A DNA stretch of 64,000 nt. It comes from Rana temporaria. Its lineage: Eukaryota > Chordata > Amphibia > Anura > Ranidae. Below are positions 27,501 to 41,597 of this stretch, piece by piece; the stretch's first letter is position 1, and the number at the start of each line of letters is the position of its first letter. The notes beneath the pieces were generated by a model. That model saw only the letters and a list, made by a program, of their open reading frames with translations, searched no databases and was not told the DNA's origin. Position numbers and translations under genes: made by a program. The stretch is from the NCBI RefSeq assembly GCF_905171775.1, contig NC_053494.1, positions 123,594,028-123,658,027 of the forward strand, in the 5' to 3' direction.

Positions 27501-30500
27501 CGCGGTCCCCCCGTCCATCTCACGGTCCCCCCCGTCCATCCCACGGTCCCCCCATCCATCTCACTGTCCCCCCCCGTCCATCTCACTGTCCCTCCCGTCC
27601 ATCTCACTGTCCCCCCTGTCCATCCCACCGTCCTTCTGTCCATCTTACTGTCTCCCGTCCATCCCACAGTCACCCTGTCCATCCCACGGTCACCCTGTCC
27701 ATCCCACGGGCCTTAGATATGATCGACTGATTTGGAGTGTTGAGATAGAATGGGCCACCTTGGTGTGGTGTTGATAGTGTGGGTTGCTATAGGTAGGATG
27801 GCCTACTTTGAACTGGCAGTGGAAGGTTTGGGTGCAGTGGATAGTAAGGGATTTTGTAGATAGGGTGGGTTTCATTTAGGCCCCTTCCACGGTTAACGCA
27901 ATGTGGCCACTAATTGGAGTTGGAACTCTGTTTGAGACCATCTTATGGGAACCACTCCAGGAGGTATACAGCCGGAATATCACATCTATAAGGAGGTAAG
28001 TGCTCTGTGAGCCCACTGTTTGAAGACTTTTTTAGAAGATTACCAGAAGAACACCAGTTTTATACACGGAGATCACAGTTTCTCACCTATTAAGACATTT
28101 TGTGGTATATTTTTTGTTCATTGCACATTGCTGCAGTTATTTTTCTGTTATATATAGCACTTTTTGCACTTATAATTCTTTATTATAGTACTATTGCGCT
28201 CATCATTTTACATTTCATCCATTTTTGCATACCACGGCTGCCCACTGCGCCACGCCACATCCCTGCTCCCTGCTCGGTGGCTCTCCTCTCCTCCTCGGCT
28301 GCTAAGCCTCCTGACATGTCAGTGTACGTAGGACATGTCAGTGTACGTAGGACATGTCAGTGTTAGTGTATGTAGGTCAGGTCATGTGTCAGAAACAACC
28401 TTGAAAGACATGCTAGTGTCCCTAAGAGCTTCCTTACATGCTGATCTCATGGAATGTGTAACTGACACGTCAGTGTGTGTGTGTGTACTGACATATACAT
28501 AGACACACACACTGACATGCATACACACACACACTGACATACATACACGTCAGTGTGTGTGTACTCACGCACACACACGTAGGTCAGGGTATGTGTTTCA
28601 GGTAGGTCACACCGCGCCACTCCACCGCGCCCGCACCCCCCCCCCCCCATGCCGGCTTCGGGCTAAAGCCTCTAGTCTTTTTGCCACCTAGCAACGCCCC
28701 TGATCGCCGGCATGGTCTCCCAGCCAGGGGAAGAGAGAGGAGAGGAAGAGGCGAGCTGTCCGTATCAGCAGAGAGCGGAATTGCCCGCTGTAATAGCTTT
28801 CATTAGAACTTCCAGTGTTCCTGGGGCTCATGTCACATAGTTCCACCTCTTGGTCCGGCACCTTTGATTGACAGAACGCCGGTCCAGTGTCGGACATGTG
28901 ACATCATCAAATGCGTTGGGCTAAGAGGTGGGGCTATGTGACGATGAGCCCCGGGAAGACGGGAAATTCAAATGAAAGCTATTACAGCGGGCAATCCCGC
29001 TCTCTGCTGATCCGGCCGGCTTGCCTCTTCCTCTGCACAGGTGAGGCTGTATTGGGCACAGGCAGGCCAGGCTGTATTGGGCACAGGCAATGCTGTATTG
29101 GGCACAGGTCACGCTGTATGGGGCACAGGCAGTTCAGACTGTATTAGACACAGGCAGGCCAGGCTGTATTGGGCACAGGCAACGCTGTATTGGGCACAGG
29201 TCATGCCGCATTGGGCACAGGCAATGCTGTATTGGGCACAGGTCATGCTGTATTGGGCACAGGCAGGCCAGGCTGTATTGGGCACAGGCAGGCCAGGCTG
29301 TATTGGGCACAGGCAGGCCAGGCTGTATGGGGCACATGTGACGCTGTATGGGGCACATGTGACGCTGTATGGGGCACAGGTGACGCTATATGGGGCACAG
29401 GTGACGCTGTATGGGGCACAGGTGATGCTGTATGGGGCACAGGTGATGCTGTATGGGGCACAGGTGACGCTGTATGGGGCACAGGTGACCCTGTATAGGG
29501 CACAGGTCACGCTGTATACAACATTTTGCTATGGGGCCCTGTGATTTCTAGTTACGCCACTGTTCCCCACTATGCACAGACCACAAAGGTTTGCTCATTC
29601 AACACTACCACCATTAACGGGACAACTTTTTTTTTTATTATTATTACAAGGTGTTCTCTTATAGGGAATCCACTGGCACAGGATCTGTGTGGGATGGTGG
29701 CTATCACTGTAGTAGTGCATACTTACATTGGCCTATGCTGGTTCAGTGTAAGTATGCAATAAAAATCATACCTGGTGTTCAGAGTCAAAGCAGAACCAAA
29801 CCCATCAAGGCATGCCATGAATTTCTGTCACAGTTGCTTGTGTTCTGTCAGTCCATCAAATGACTGTTGTCATAAATTATCAAATGTGCAGCACCATGGA
29901 AACTGCAGATCAAACAGAGGCTAAAGCTGTATACACACTATACAATTTTCTGTAGATTTTTTTCCTTCAGACTTGCCAAAACTATATAATATGAAGTCAA
30001 ACCTTAAGAGTTCCAATTTGTATGCAATCAGGCAGGCCCTTGCACTACATGGTTTTGGAAAATCTAAGGCCTCGTACACACGACGGGACATGTCCAATAA
30101 AAACGGTCCACGGACCGTTTTCATTGGACATGTCCGCTGGCGGATTTTGGTCTGATGGCTGTACACACCATCAGACCAAATTTCCCGCGGCCAGCGAACG
30201 CGGTGACGTGGCCGCGCCGTCGCTGCGACGATGATGCGGCGACGTGTGCGACCCTGGAAGGTCAATGCTTCCACGCATGCGTCGAATCACTTCGACGCAT
30301 GCGAGGGCTTTTGGCCTAGCGGACTAGTCCGACGGACAGGCTTCCAGCGGACATGTTTCTTAGCATGCTAAGAAATATTTGTCCGCTGAAAACCTGTCCG
30401 ATCCGCCGGAAAATTGTCCGGTCGGCCGTACAGACGACCGAACATGTCCGCGGAAACTGGTCCGCCGGACCAGTTTCAGCGGACATGTTCGGTCGTGTGT

Positions 30501-33500
30501 ACGAGGCCTAAGGGAAATCAGACATCAAAAGTTGTATAGTGTGTATGGGGTCTAAGATGGCAGCTTTCTTTGCTGTAAGGATTGAAAGAGTTAGTTCTGC
30601 TTTAAGTCACTGGATACTACATAGAAGTCATCTAATTGCACCAGAATGTGTAAAGATACAAAGAAATTCATTGTTCTAAAATGTATGTTTTTTGGGTTTT
30701 GGATGGAGTGGGGAAGGGTTAGAACATCTGTCAGGTTTGCATTGTTGTTTGTGTACCTGATGGGAGGACTCCATTTACTGTATGTCCTGGTAACAATTAT
30801 AAACATAATGTAAGTGCAGAACAATCCAAAATGCTAAATTGTCACAGGAATAGCGGGGAAATCCACCAATGGGGGCACTTGTTCAAATGACAATTTAAGC
30901 AGGGATTTACCTTATTCTGTAGATATTCCAACTTCCCAAAAAGGGGTCATTTGGCAGTGTATGAAATATTATACAATTTTTATTTGATATGTTTTATAAC
31001 AGAATGCAAGGGAAACTGTTTTATTTTTCAAAATGTTGTGGCTTTTTTTCTTTTATATAGTGAAAAGTAAAAAACAAGTGGTTATTAAATATTACAAAAT
31101 AAAACTATCTGTCACAAAAACTTATTTGGGTACAGTGTTGCATTACTGATTTATTGTCAGTCAAACTACTACAGCACTGAAAACTGAAAATTGGCCTGTA
31201 AAGGAAGGCGGTGTAACATGCTGGTATAAGGTGGTTAACCACTTCAGCCCCGGAGGATTTGACTGACCAATGACAGTCGTGCGACGTTGTACCCAAACAA
31301 AATTTATGTCCTTTTTTCCCCACAAACAGAGCTTTCTTCTGGTGGTATTTGACCACCTCTGCGATTTTTATTTTTAGCGCTATAAACAAAAAAAGAGCGA
31401 AAATTTGGAAAAAAAACCCAATATTTTTTTAATTTTTGCTTTAATAAATACCCCCAAAAATATATAGGCCTCAGTTTAGGCCGATATGTATTCTTCTACA
31501 TATAACAAAATCGCAATAACCGTATATTGATTGGTTTGCACAAAAGTTATAGCGTCTACAAAATAGGGGGTCGTTTTATGGCATTTTTATTATAATTTTT
31601 TTTACTAATGGCGTCAATCTGCGATTTTTATGACTGCCACATTTAGGCTGACACATCAGACACTTTTGACACTATTTTGGGACCATTCTTATTTATACAG
31701 CGATCAGTGCTATACAAATACACTGATTACTGTGTAAATGACAATGGGAGGGAAGGGGTTAACCACTAGGGGGCGAGAAAGGGGTTAAGTGTGTCCTAGG
31801 GAGTGATTCTAACTGGGGCTGGGCTACCTGTGACATGACATGATCACTGCTCCTGAAGACAGGGAGCAGAAGATCAGTGTCCTGTCACAAGGCAGAACAG
31901 GGAAATGCCTTGTTTACACAGGCAACCCCCTGTTCTGTAGCTCGTGACACGATCGCAGGTCGCCGGCGAACATCGAGTTTGCAGGGACCGGTCACGGAGA
32001 GTGCAGCGGAGGTGCTGCCCGCGCACGGCTTCTTAGAGGGGACATACAGGTACATCCATTTGCCTACCGCTGCCATTCTTCCAACGTATATTGGCGTGCA
32101 GCGGTCCGAAAGTGGTTAAGAGATACAGATAATACATTTTTTTTTGCATTTGCATTTTTTTTTGGCCTGGAATTAATGTATTTTAATTTACTATATTTAT
32201 TGTTTAATCTTCTCTCTAGCACCTTGCAAGTGACCAACACAGACAAGTATCCAAGCTACATAAGAATCGATTTAGTACAAGCGCATTGATGGAGCGATTC
32301 TTGCAGGATGTTCATCTCTACCATCCTCAAAACTACCATGATACTAGGTAAGAGCAGGGCTTTTTTTCAGGGGGAACTTGGGGGAACTCAGTTCCACCAC
32401 CTTTGGCTCAGACCCTTTGGTGCCTGCTCACCACAATCACTTGTAAACACAGAAGTCTGGTTTCTGTGTTTAGAAGTGACAGTTTTGCACTCTGTGTGTA
32501 ACCCCCCTGGACACTGCACTCTGTATGTAATGCAATCCTGGTATTTAATGCCCCTTTAAGACCCTTCTACTGTTTGTGAAATCTGAACAGGGTCGTGGTT
32601 GAGTTCCTGCACCTATTTTCTGAGAAAAAAAACTCTGGGTAAGAGTCTTTTGACACAACATACCTTCTGCTATCTTAGTATGGTATTTGTGAGAACATAC
32701 AGATCAAGTCCACTCAAAACCAATGGTTCATTTTTAGAACTAAAGTGGAAGTCTTGTTAGTTTTTTTTGTTTGCATAGGGTGGAAAAAAAGGGTTTTTGT
32801 CATGCTGTCCTAATAAAGGGACCCTACATGGTTTCGAAACGTTGGCTTTTTGTACTGATCATGCTAGTGAAACTCCTTTATAATGAATGGACCTATACTT
32901 GGACATACACCTTTTTTTTTATGAATGACTGTGCCATGGATTAGATCCCTTCAGCACTCCTATAAGTAAAATTGTTATATGTACCATATGGTGTGTAGAG
33001 AATGTATATATCTATTTGAACCTTTAATTAGATTTCCCTTCACTTCTGGCCCGGTTGACCACTGTCCAACAACGTCCACCAAAAATTAGCCCCCCTTTGC
33101 CTAGTAAATAATCCTAGTTTTTAGCTGAGAGTGACATTTAGAAAAAAATATCCACAGGTTTTTCACCAACAAGTTTTGAAGAAATGCTTTGTTCTTTAAT
33201 GTTTGATCTTTTTGATAAGGCAGAAACAATTGCCTCTAACCCCACAGGAGAAAAGCTGGGGCTATGTTCGCAAATAACCAAAATAATAGAAAATAATGAA
33301 AAATAAAGTTACCGTACTTTTAAAAGCTGGTGGTTAAGAAGTACAAAATTTATGAAAAAAAGAACACACTGCATTCCAGCATTCATTCGAAAATTTTTAC
33401 ATATATTTTATTGTATTCTGACAATTAAAGAACTCATATGAGTTTCATAGATTAAATGAATACAAAAAGATGTACGGTAAAATCAATGTAACGTTATACA

Positions 33501-36500
33501 GGATACTTGGTTCATTATTCATAGCATAATATAAGCAATATAAATGCACAGAGAGATGATAGTACAGTCATTAGAGACAATATAAGTTATTATCAGGTTG
33601 ATTAAAACATTTTTAAATTATGATAAAAAATTGGCCTTTGAACCAAAAGTGTATGTAATCATGTATTTGGCTTCAAAGTTTAGATAGAAAAACACTCACT
33701 GTGGAAGATGGTCACATATAATAAAAAGCAGCAGTTTGCAGAGTGGAGGGAGCTGCTTACAAAAAGACCAGCATCCCAATCTCTGCTGAATGATGGCTAG
33801 GGTTAGCTTATTTTACTATGGTCATGACTGCTTTACTAGCTAATCTAAAAGTAATTCCATGTACACAAGAGCGTTTTTCCCGTAGGAAAAAAAAGCGATG
33901 GCTTTCCCGACGGAATTCCTCTCAAACCTGCCTTGCATACACACGGTCACACAAAAGTCCAGTGAACTTTTGACTGCCTAGAACGCGTGACGTATAAGAC
34001 TACAACGAGCCGACAAAATTAAGTTCTATGCTTCCGAGCATGCGTCGAATAGTTTTCCGAGCATGCATGTTTTTTTTGCCGTCAGAAAAGCATACAGACA
34101 AATGGTATTCCCGCTAGGATTTTTTCCTGATGGAAAAAAGAGATCCTGCTCTCTTTTTTTCCTGGCAGTTTTCCTGTGGGAAAAAGTCAGATGGAGCATA
34201 CACACGGTCGGGATTCCCAATGAAAAGCTCTCATGGCAGTTTTTCTGATGGGAAAACCGGTCGTGTGTACAGGGCATAAGACTGTAATTACTTACTATTT
34301 TACTGTACCTAGAATCAACTATTAGCATTTTACAGACAATTTCAGTTAGGCTTTAAAGTGTATTTCCACGTTTGCATCTAAATTGGGATAACACCTACTT
34401 AATTTGTTTAATGTTGTCATTCACATAGAATAACTTAAAGCGGGAGTTCACCCAAAAAACAATTTTTAACATTAGATTGAGGCTCATTTTGTCAAGGGGA
34501 ATTGGGTGTTTTTTTTTAAATCAAAGCAGTACTTACCGTTTTAGAGAGAGATCTTCTCCGCCGCTTCCGGGTATGTTCTTCGGGACTGGGCGTTCCTATT
34601 TGATTGACATGCTTCCGACAGCCTGTCAATCAAATAGGAACGCCCAGTCCCGCAGCCCATACCCGGAAGCGGTGGAGAAGATCTCTCTCTAAAACAGTAA
34701 GTACTGCTTCGATTTAAAAAAAAACACCCGATTCCCCTTGACAAAATGAGCATGAATCTAATGTTAAAAATTAAGTTTTTGGGTGAACCTCCACTTTAAC
34801 AAAAAATTACAAATCTCTGCTTATGTTTTACTTGTTCTCTTAGGTTAGGCTTGAATACTGTCTGTCCCAAAAAAGGGTTAAAGATCTTGAAGCTGGGATT
34901 CTGTGTTCTATGTTGATGAGTGGGGACTGATTTCCTTTTAATTTTAAATTGTTTGAGTAGCTTGCAGTTTGCGCAAAGCTTGCTCCAAACAAACATCTAC
35001 AAAGATATGAAATATATTTTTCTTATTACAGGTATGCGGTGTGAATGGGAACACATAACAAACATGTTCACCTACCTGTATTCAGAGCCTAAGATTACGA
35101 GTAGGGTTGTCCCGATACCGATACTAGTATCGGTATCGGGAACGATTCCGAGTTTTTTCGGCGGTACTCAGACGCCGATACCCCGCCCCGATACACAAAT
35201 AGAATACTTGCCACCCCCCCGTCCCCCCCGCCGCCTCCGCCGCCGATCGCCGCAACCGAAGCCGCAATCCGCCGCCGCGATCCGCCGCCGTTACGCCGCA
35301 TCCCCGCTACCGCCGACTGTGTAATACGGGCGGGAACATTACAGCTTTGAATCGCTGTAATGATTTGCGCATAGACACTCCCCCTTGCTCGGGTGAACTG
35401 TCCAATCCCGAGCAAGGGGGAGTGTCTATACGCAGCGCGGGGCCAATCATTACAGCGATTCAAAGCTGTAACGTTCCCGGCGTATTACACAGTCGGCGGC
35501 AGCGGGGATGCAGGTAAGTGGAACATGGCTGGATGGGGGCAGACGATGGCTGCATGGGGGGAGACGATGGCTGCATGGGGGGAGACAATGGCTGGATGGG
35601 GGGAGACGATGGCTGCATGGGGGGAGACGATGGCTGGATGGGGGGAGACGATGGCTGGATGGGGGGAGACAATGGCTGGATGGGGGGAGACATGGCTGGA
35701 TGGGGGGAGACAATGGCTGCATGGGGGGATACATGGCTGCATGGGGGGAGATGATGGCTGCATGGGGGGAGACATGGCTGGATGGGGGGAGACGATGGCT
35801 GGATGGGGGGATACATGGCTGCATGGGGGGAGACATGGCTGGATGGGGGGATACATGGCTGGATGGGGGGAGACATGGCTGCATGGGGGGGATACATGGC
35901 TGCATGGGGGGATACATGGCTGTATGGGGGGATACATGACTGCATGGGGGGATACATGGCTGTATGGGGGGATACATGACTGCATGGGGGGATACATGGC
36001 TGCATGGGGGGAGACATGGCTGGATGAGGGGAGACATGGCTGGATGGGGGGAGACATGAATGGATGGGGGGATACATGGCTGGATGGGGGGATACATGGC
36101 TGGATGGGGGGATACATGGCTGGATGGGGGGGAGACATGGCTGGATGGGGGGGAGACATGGCTGGATGGGGGGGATACATGGCTGCATGGGGGGACATGG
36201 CTGCATCTGTGGGGGTACATGGCTGCATCTGTGGGGGGACATGGCTGCAATATGTGGGGGGACATGGCTGCATTTGGGGACACATTTAAAAAAAGTGTCG
36301 GTATTCGGTATCGGCGACTACTTGAAAAAAAGTATCGGTACTTGTACTCAGTCCTAAAAAAGTGGTATCGGGACAACCCTAATTACGAGGGTGGCCTCTT
36401 GTACAGTTCACGTCTGAGCACCCCTGGATATTGATACAGGGTCTGCAAGGGTGAAATAAAGGCACAGGTGCCAAGGTGTAGACACTAGGGAGCACTGGTA

Positions 36501-39500
36501 TCTGATGAGCAGATATAAAGCTGGTGATGCAACGTAAAGATGCAAAATCCAGTTCATGGTGGAGTCAGTGTTTTTAATGATCATTAAAAACACTGCTCCA
36601 GCAAAAACGACCATTTTTTAAAAGAAAATTCCATTGATACATGTTCCCTGGGGCAAGACCCGGGTTCTCAAAGACGTTTTCACAAGCATACTATAAACAC
36701 CCAGCAGGTACAACATTAAAATGAATTTTTTTTTATTTTTATTTTTTATTTAAGCATCATGATGCTTAAATAAAAAAAAAAATGAAAAAATCCTTTAAAT
36801 ATTGTACCTGCTGGGTGTCTATAGTATGCCTGCGTAGCTTTATGGTGCACACTGCAGAGGACACAGGCAATACACCACGTGAGAATACTGCAGCTAGCAC
36901 AATCAACTACCTGCCAGTAAATTAGGAAGAACTGATCTAGCTAAGCTATACAGTGTATAAATATATGTACAACACCTGGGATGTATATATATCCTCTACA
37001 CACTGTAACATTAACTGACTAACCTGCCTGCCTGCCTGCTCTATCTACCTAGAAAAAATGACACTCTCTCTCTCTCTGACTGATCTCTAACCAGCGCCGG
37101 AACATACTACACAAGGCCGACCTGCAGGCTGCCTTTTATAGTGTGGGTGTGTACTAAACCCCCTGAGCCATAAGTGGCCAAAGCCACCCTGGCTTTGGCC
37201 ATTTACGGCTCTCTGTACTGATGGCGCTGTGATTGGCCAAGCATGCGGGTCATAGTGCATGCTTGGCCAATCATCAGCGCGCAATGCCTCAGTGAATTAT
37301 GGGCCGTGGCGCGTCACTCGAATTTGGCGCGAACGACCCGTTTTGTTCGTATTTCATCGAACATACGATGTTCGAGTCGAACATACGTTCGACTCGAACA
37401 CGAAGCTCATCCCTAGTTACAACCTGTAACAAGCTGCTGGCTGAGGGACACTCAAAGGAGGGGGGACTAGGATCAAAGAGGAGAGGAGGAGGATCTGGAC
37501 TGCTCTGTGCAAAACCAACGGCACAGAGGAGGTTAGTATAACATGTTTATGGTTGCGGCCCTCTGACCGAGAGAGATGTGGATCACATAAACATGCGACA
37601 GGACTTACAACATAAATAGACCTGAAGTGTGCCTTGGTGGTCTGGTCAGTATGCAAAGAAAAGGGGGCATACCCAAGGTAAGTAATGGGTAGTTAATTGA
37701 AGAAGGATATGCTGAGAAGTGCCCTGAAAAAGGGAAGGGCGGAAGGGTGTCGAATGCGATTGAATGCACAGACTTACGGACATGAGGTGAGCTGGGAAGA
37801 GTCGGCCCAGTGACGTGTAGTACCGCACACTGAACCGACAAAGAGCATGTGTGAGTGGGCTGCTTAAATACCCTCTGGGCTCCTCCCATAAACTCAGGCC
37901 ACCATACTGGCCTTCTTATTTTTGGTCGTGGCCCTCTGACCGGGAGAGATGTGGATCACATAAACACGCGACAAGACTAACAACATAAATAGACCTGAAG
38001 TGTGCCTTGGTGGTCTGGTCAGTATGCCAAGAAAAGGGGGAAAAAGACTCAGATAGGGAAATAGCTTTTATTGATTTCTTGCATTTATTGAGCCAGCTTG
38101 GTAAAGGCTTGTGCCATTTCTTCCTGAGAATTTGGGATGTATGTGGCAAAACAAGGAGACTTCCATCAGCCTGGTATCTTGATTACGTGGTCTGGTACTC
38201 CCTGTTGGGAGGCAGCTGAGGCTGCTCTAATTCGGAAAGAATGTCCAGAGAACTGACTGGGGTTTGAAGCCCAAGTTACTTAGGAGGATTCTGACATGCT
38301 TCACACACTGGCTGCCACTCAGGGAGCTGGTTTAGAAAGGGTAGCAACGAGCTACCATCAGATTGGCTGGGTAGATGGAGCAGTAGTCGGCCGAGCACCA
38401 TCACTGGGTGTCAGGTGTTGTTAGTCTGAAGCAGGTTGATGTCAACCCCGGGGCTGGTTTGTTGCGTTTGCAGACTGTCAGAGTGTAGTGGTTCGAAAGC
38501 GAGTCGGGTGGCATCGGAGCAGTATCTGACTGCCGGAGCCACTGACTGTAAATTCACTAGGTCGTCGGGAACCGTAGCAGGCCTGGTAGATGGCTGTTTG
38601 GGTGACTAGGCTGGACGAAGCCCTAAACAGGGAACGAGTAAGGATTTTAGACATGTCCCTAAAGAGGGCACTCTTGAAAGGTAGGCGCTTGCCACTGACT
38701 ACATGTTGGTGCTTCTGTATGCCCTGCAGGAGGGATTTGACTGCATGGGCTCGAGAATGCTGATGGTTTACTGGGGTCCTGCAGGGACAGGAAATGCTGG
38801 ACGCCATCTAGATATGGCGTGATAGTATTGTGAGAAAGGGTCATCTGCGTGTGGCAATACGATATGAAGGCTAGGACGTGTCTAACGTCGCCTATTGCTG
38901 CTCTGGGGCAAGGGGACAAAAATTTGCGGTTAGTGTTCCAAGCAGTGCGATAGGCCTTCAGTGTGTTGCTTGCCAAGGAGTGCTTAATAAGCTGAGTTGC
39001 GTTGGTGAGATGCGACTTCAGTCCATCGTCAGCAATGACCAGGGTGGGACAGGAATAGTTGTTGGGTCGGCTCGAGGCTCTTGCTGGAAAAAACAAAGTA
39101 AGGTTGGAATGGGAAAGCGCATCAGCTGCGATTTTGCATTTGCCTGGAATATGTCTACATAAGATATTAACTGGTGACGGAGTGACAGCCGCACGAGCCT
39201 GCGCAGGAAGGACGTGATGGGGAGTGACTTAGATCTACCTTAATTGATGATGTCGGCTGTGGCCTGATTGTCTGTGGTGAAAAACACTGTCTGTCCTGTT
39301 CAAGTGTGGCCCTAGACCTAGGCAGCTGCCACGATGGGGTACAGCACGAGGTGTGATGAAGACTGGGAGAAGCAGAAATTTAAGAGAATTTCTGGGGGCC
39401 AAGGTTTGGAGAACCAGTGGCGGCCGAAAAATGGCCGCAAAAGCCAGTGGTGGCTCGGCTGACACTGCCGGGATGAAGATTGAAATGCTGTTCTATCAAG

Positions 39501-41482
39501 TGGGGAAGTTGTCCCACATAGCTAAGTCTGCTACTGATGCTTGGTCTAGTTTGAGAACTCGGACTGGATCTTGCATTGATGTAAGAAAATCAAGACAATA
39601 CACAGGTGCTCAACAAGACAAGACATGCACTCGCTGACAAACGTGCACTCGCAGACCAACGTGCGCTCGTAGACTAACGTGCGCTCGCAGATCAACGTGC
39701 GCTCGCAGACCAACGTGCGCTCGCTGACCAACGTGCACCCGCAGACCAACGTGCACCCGTAGACCAACGTGCACCCGCAGACCAACGTGCACTTGCTGTT
39801 GCTGGATGAAAACCTGAACTAACCTCAGGGAAAAAGACAAAGAAAGATGAGTGGCCTGCGTGCCACTGAAGATGAATGGCCAACTGGGTGCCACTGTGTG
39901 TTTGTGTGGCTGATTGTCACTGAGGTGTGTTTGAAAGTTTAGTTTGTATTCGGGTTTGCACGTAGGTGCGTGCCGCAAAGTGTTTTATACTACTGCAGAC
40001 AATATTGTGTGATTGAAAGGGTGTCAGTGAGTGTCAGGTTGCTGGGACGATGTTGTGTGGTTGCAGGGGCCTCGATGAGTATGAAGGTTTGTTTTGAGAT
40101 ATCATTGCGTGGTTGCAAGGGTCTCAGTCTGGTTTGCTGAGACGTATTGCGTGGTTGCAAGGGTCTCAGTCTGGTTTGCTGAGACAATATTGCGTGGTTG
40201 CAAAGGTCTCGATGATTATGAGGTTTGTTTTGAGATGGCATTGTGTGGTTGCAAGGGTCTCAACAAGTGAGGGGTTGCTGAGACGATGTTGCGTTTTGCA
40301 ATGGTCTCAAATGAGTGTCAGGCCGCTGAGACGACTTTGTATGGCTGCAAGGGTCTGAACGAGTGTCAGGTTGCTGAGACGATATTGCGTTTGCAATGGT
40401 TTCAAATGAGTGTCAGGTTGCTAAGACGACTTTGTATGTCTGCAAAGGTGTGAACGGGTGTCAGGTTGCTGAGACGAGATTGTGTGGTTGCAAAGGTCTA
40501 GACGAGTGTGAGGTAGCTGAGATGATATTACATTTTGCAAGCGTCTCAAATGAGTGTCAAGTTGCTGAGACAATATTCCCTGAGTTTTTTTTTATTTTTA
40601 TGAAAATGACTGTGAATGAAATTCTGGTAAAGATGAGTTACCGCGTCTGGCAGTGTTTACAAGCTGTTACAGGCATTGGCATTTCGAATGCCTCTGAACA
40701 TCCGTCTGAACCCATATTTTTTTTTTTTTCGGGAAGGTTTCTAAACGTAACTGCCTAGAAACGACTATAAATGATCCGGTGTACATGTACTGATAAGATA
40801 ACAGAGGAGAGATTGGGGATCCTGTGTACATGTACTGATAAGATAACATAGAGGAGAGATCAGGGGCGACTGAAAAACACCCAACTGTTCCTAAACATCC
40901 GTTTACCAGCAGCAGTGTATATGAGGCCTAAGACGATTTGTCTGGCTGCAAGGATTTTAATGAATGCCAGGTTGCGTGGTCACAAAGGTCTTTGACGAGT
41001 GGGAGGTTGCTCGAGACGTTATTGCGTGGTTGCAAGGGTCTCGATGAGTGTGGGGCTGCTGAGACAGTATTGCATTTGCAAGGGTCTCAACAAGGGTGTC
41101 AGGCTGCTAAGACGATTTTGCGTGGTTGCAAGGGTCTTGAGGAGAGTGGGGCTGCTGAGACGGTATTGCGTTTGCAAGGGTCTCAACAAGGGTGTCGGCT
41201 GCTGAGACGGTATTGTATGGTTGCAAGGGTCTCGATGAGTGTGGGGCTGCTGAGACGGTATTGCGTTTGCAAGGGTCTCCACAAGGGTGTCAGGCTGCTG
41301 AGACGATTTTGCGTGGTTGCAAGGGTCTCGATGAGTGTGGGGCTGCTGAGACAGTATTGCGTTTGCAAGGGTCTCAACAAGGGTGTCAGGCTGCTGAGAC
41401 GATTTTGCATGGTTGCAATGGTCTCAACAGGTGTCAGGTTGCTGGGCCAAGATTGCGTGGTGGCAAAGTGTTTTTTTTTGCG

Positions 41483-41524
<42 letters not shown>

Positions 41525-41541
41525 TTTGCATTTTATTTTGC

Positions 41542-41597
<56 letters not shown>

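Larger units (their letters stand above)
25978..29562. mobile_element. 3.6-kb hAT-type element with two minisatellites (2)
   Basis: Ends CAGTGGCGGAACTA and TAGTTACGCCACTG are inverted. A perfect 8-bp target duplication TTCCCCAC lies at 25970-25977 and 29563-29570. CTATGGGGCCC occurs just inside both ends. Contents: a 20-bp minisatellite (26497-27712), a CA/GT-rich patch (28465-28590) and a 21-25-bp minisatellite (29041-29517). No transposase. The long proline/serine frames across it come from the 20-bp repeat. Confidence 0.9.

Noticed and set aside
29041..29544. 167- and 133-codon frames rich in GTG/AQ repeats
   Set aside because: Tandem 21-25-bp array near the right end of a hAT-type element, not a gene.
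35393..36376. Open frames of 260-308 codons on both strands
   Set aside because: They are translations of the 20-21-bp minisatellite inside the hAT-type element; all frames are equally open and no domain is present.
39640..41460. A CRISPR-like array from regular 18-bp and 48-bp repeats
   Set aside because: Repeats are contiguous without unique spacers and the context is a vertebrate retroelement.
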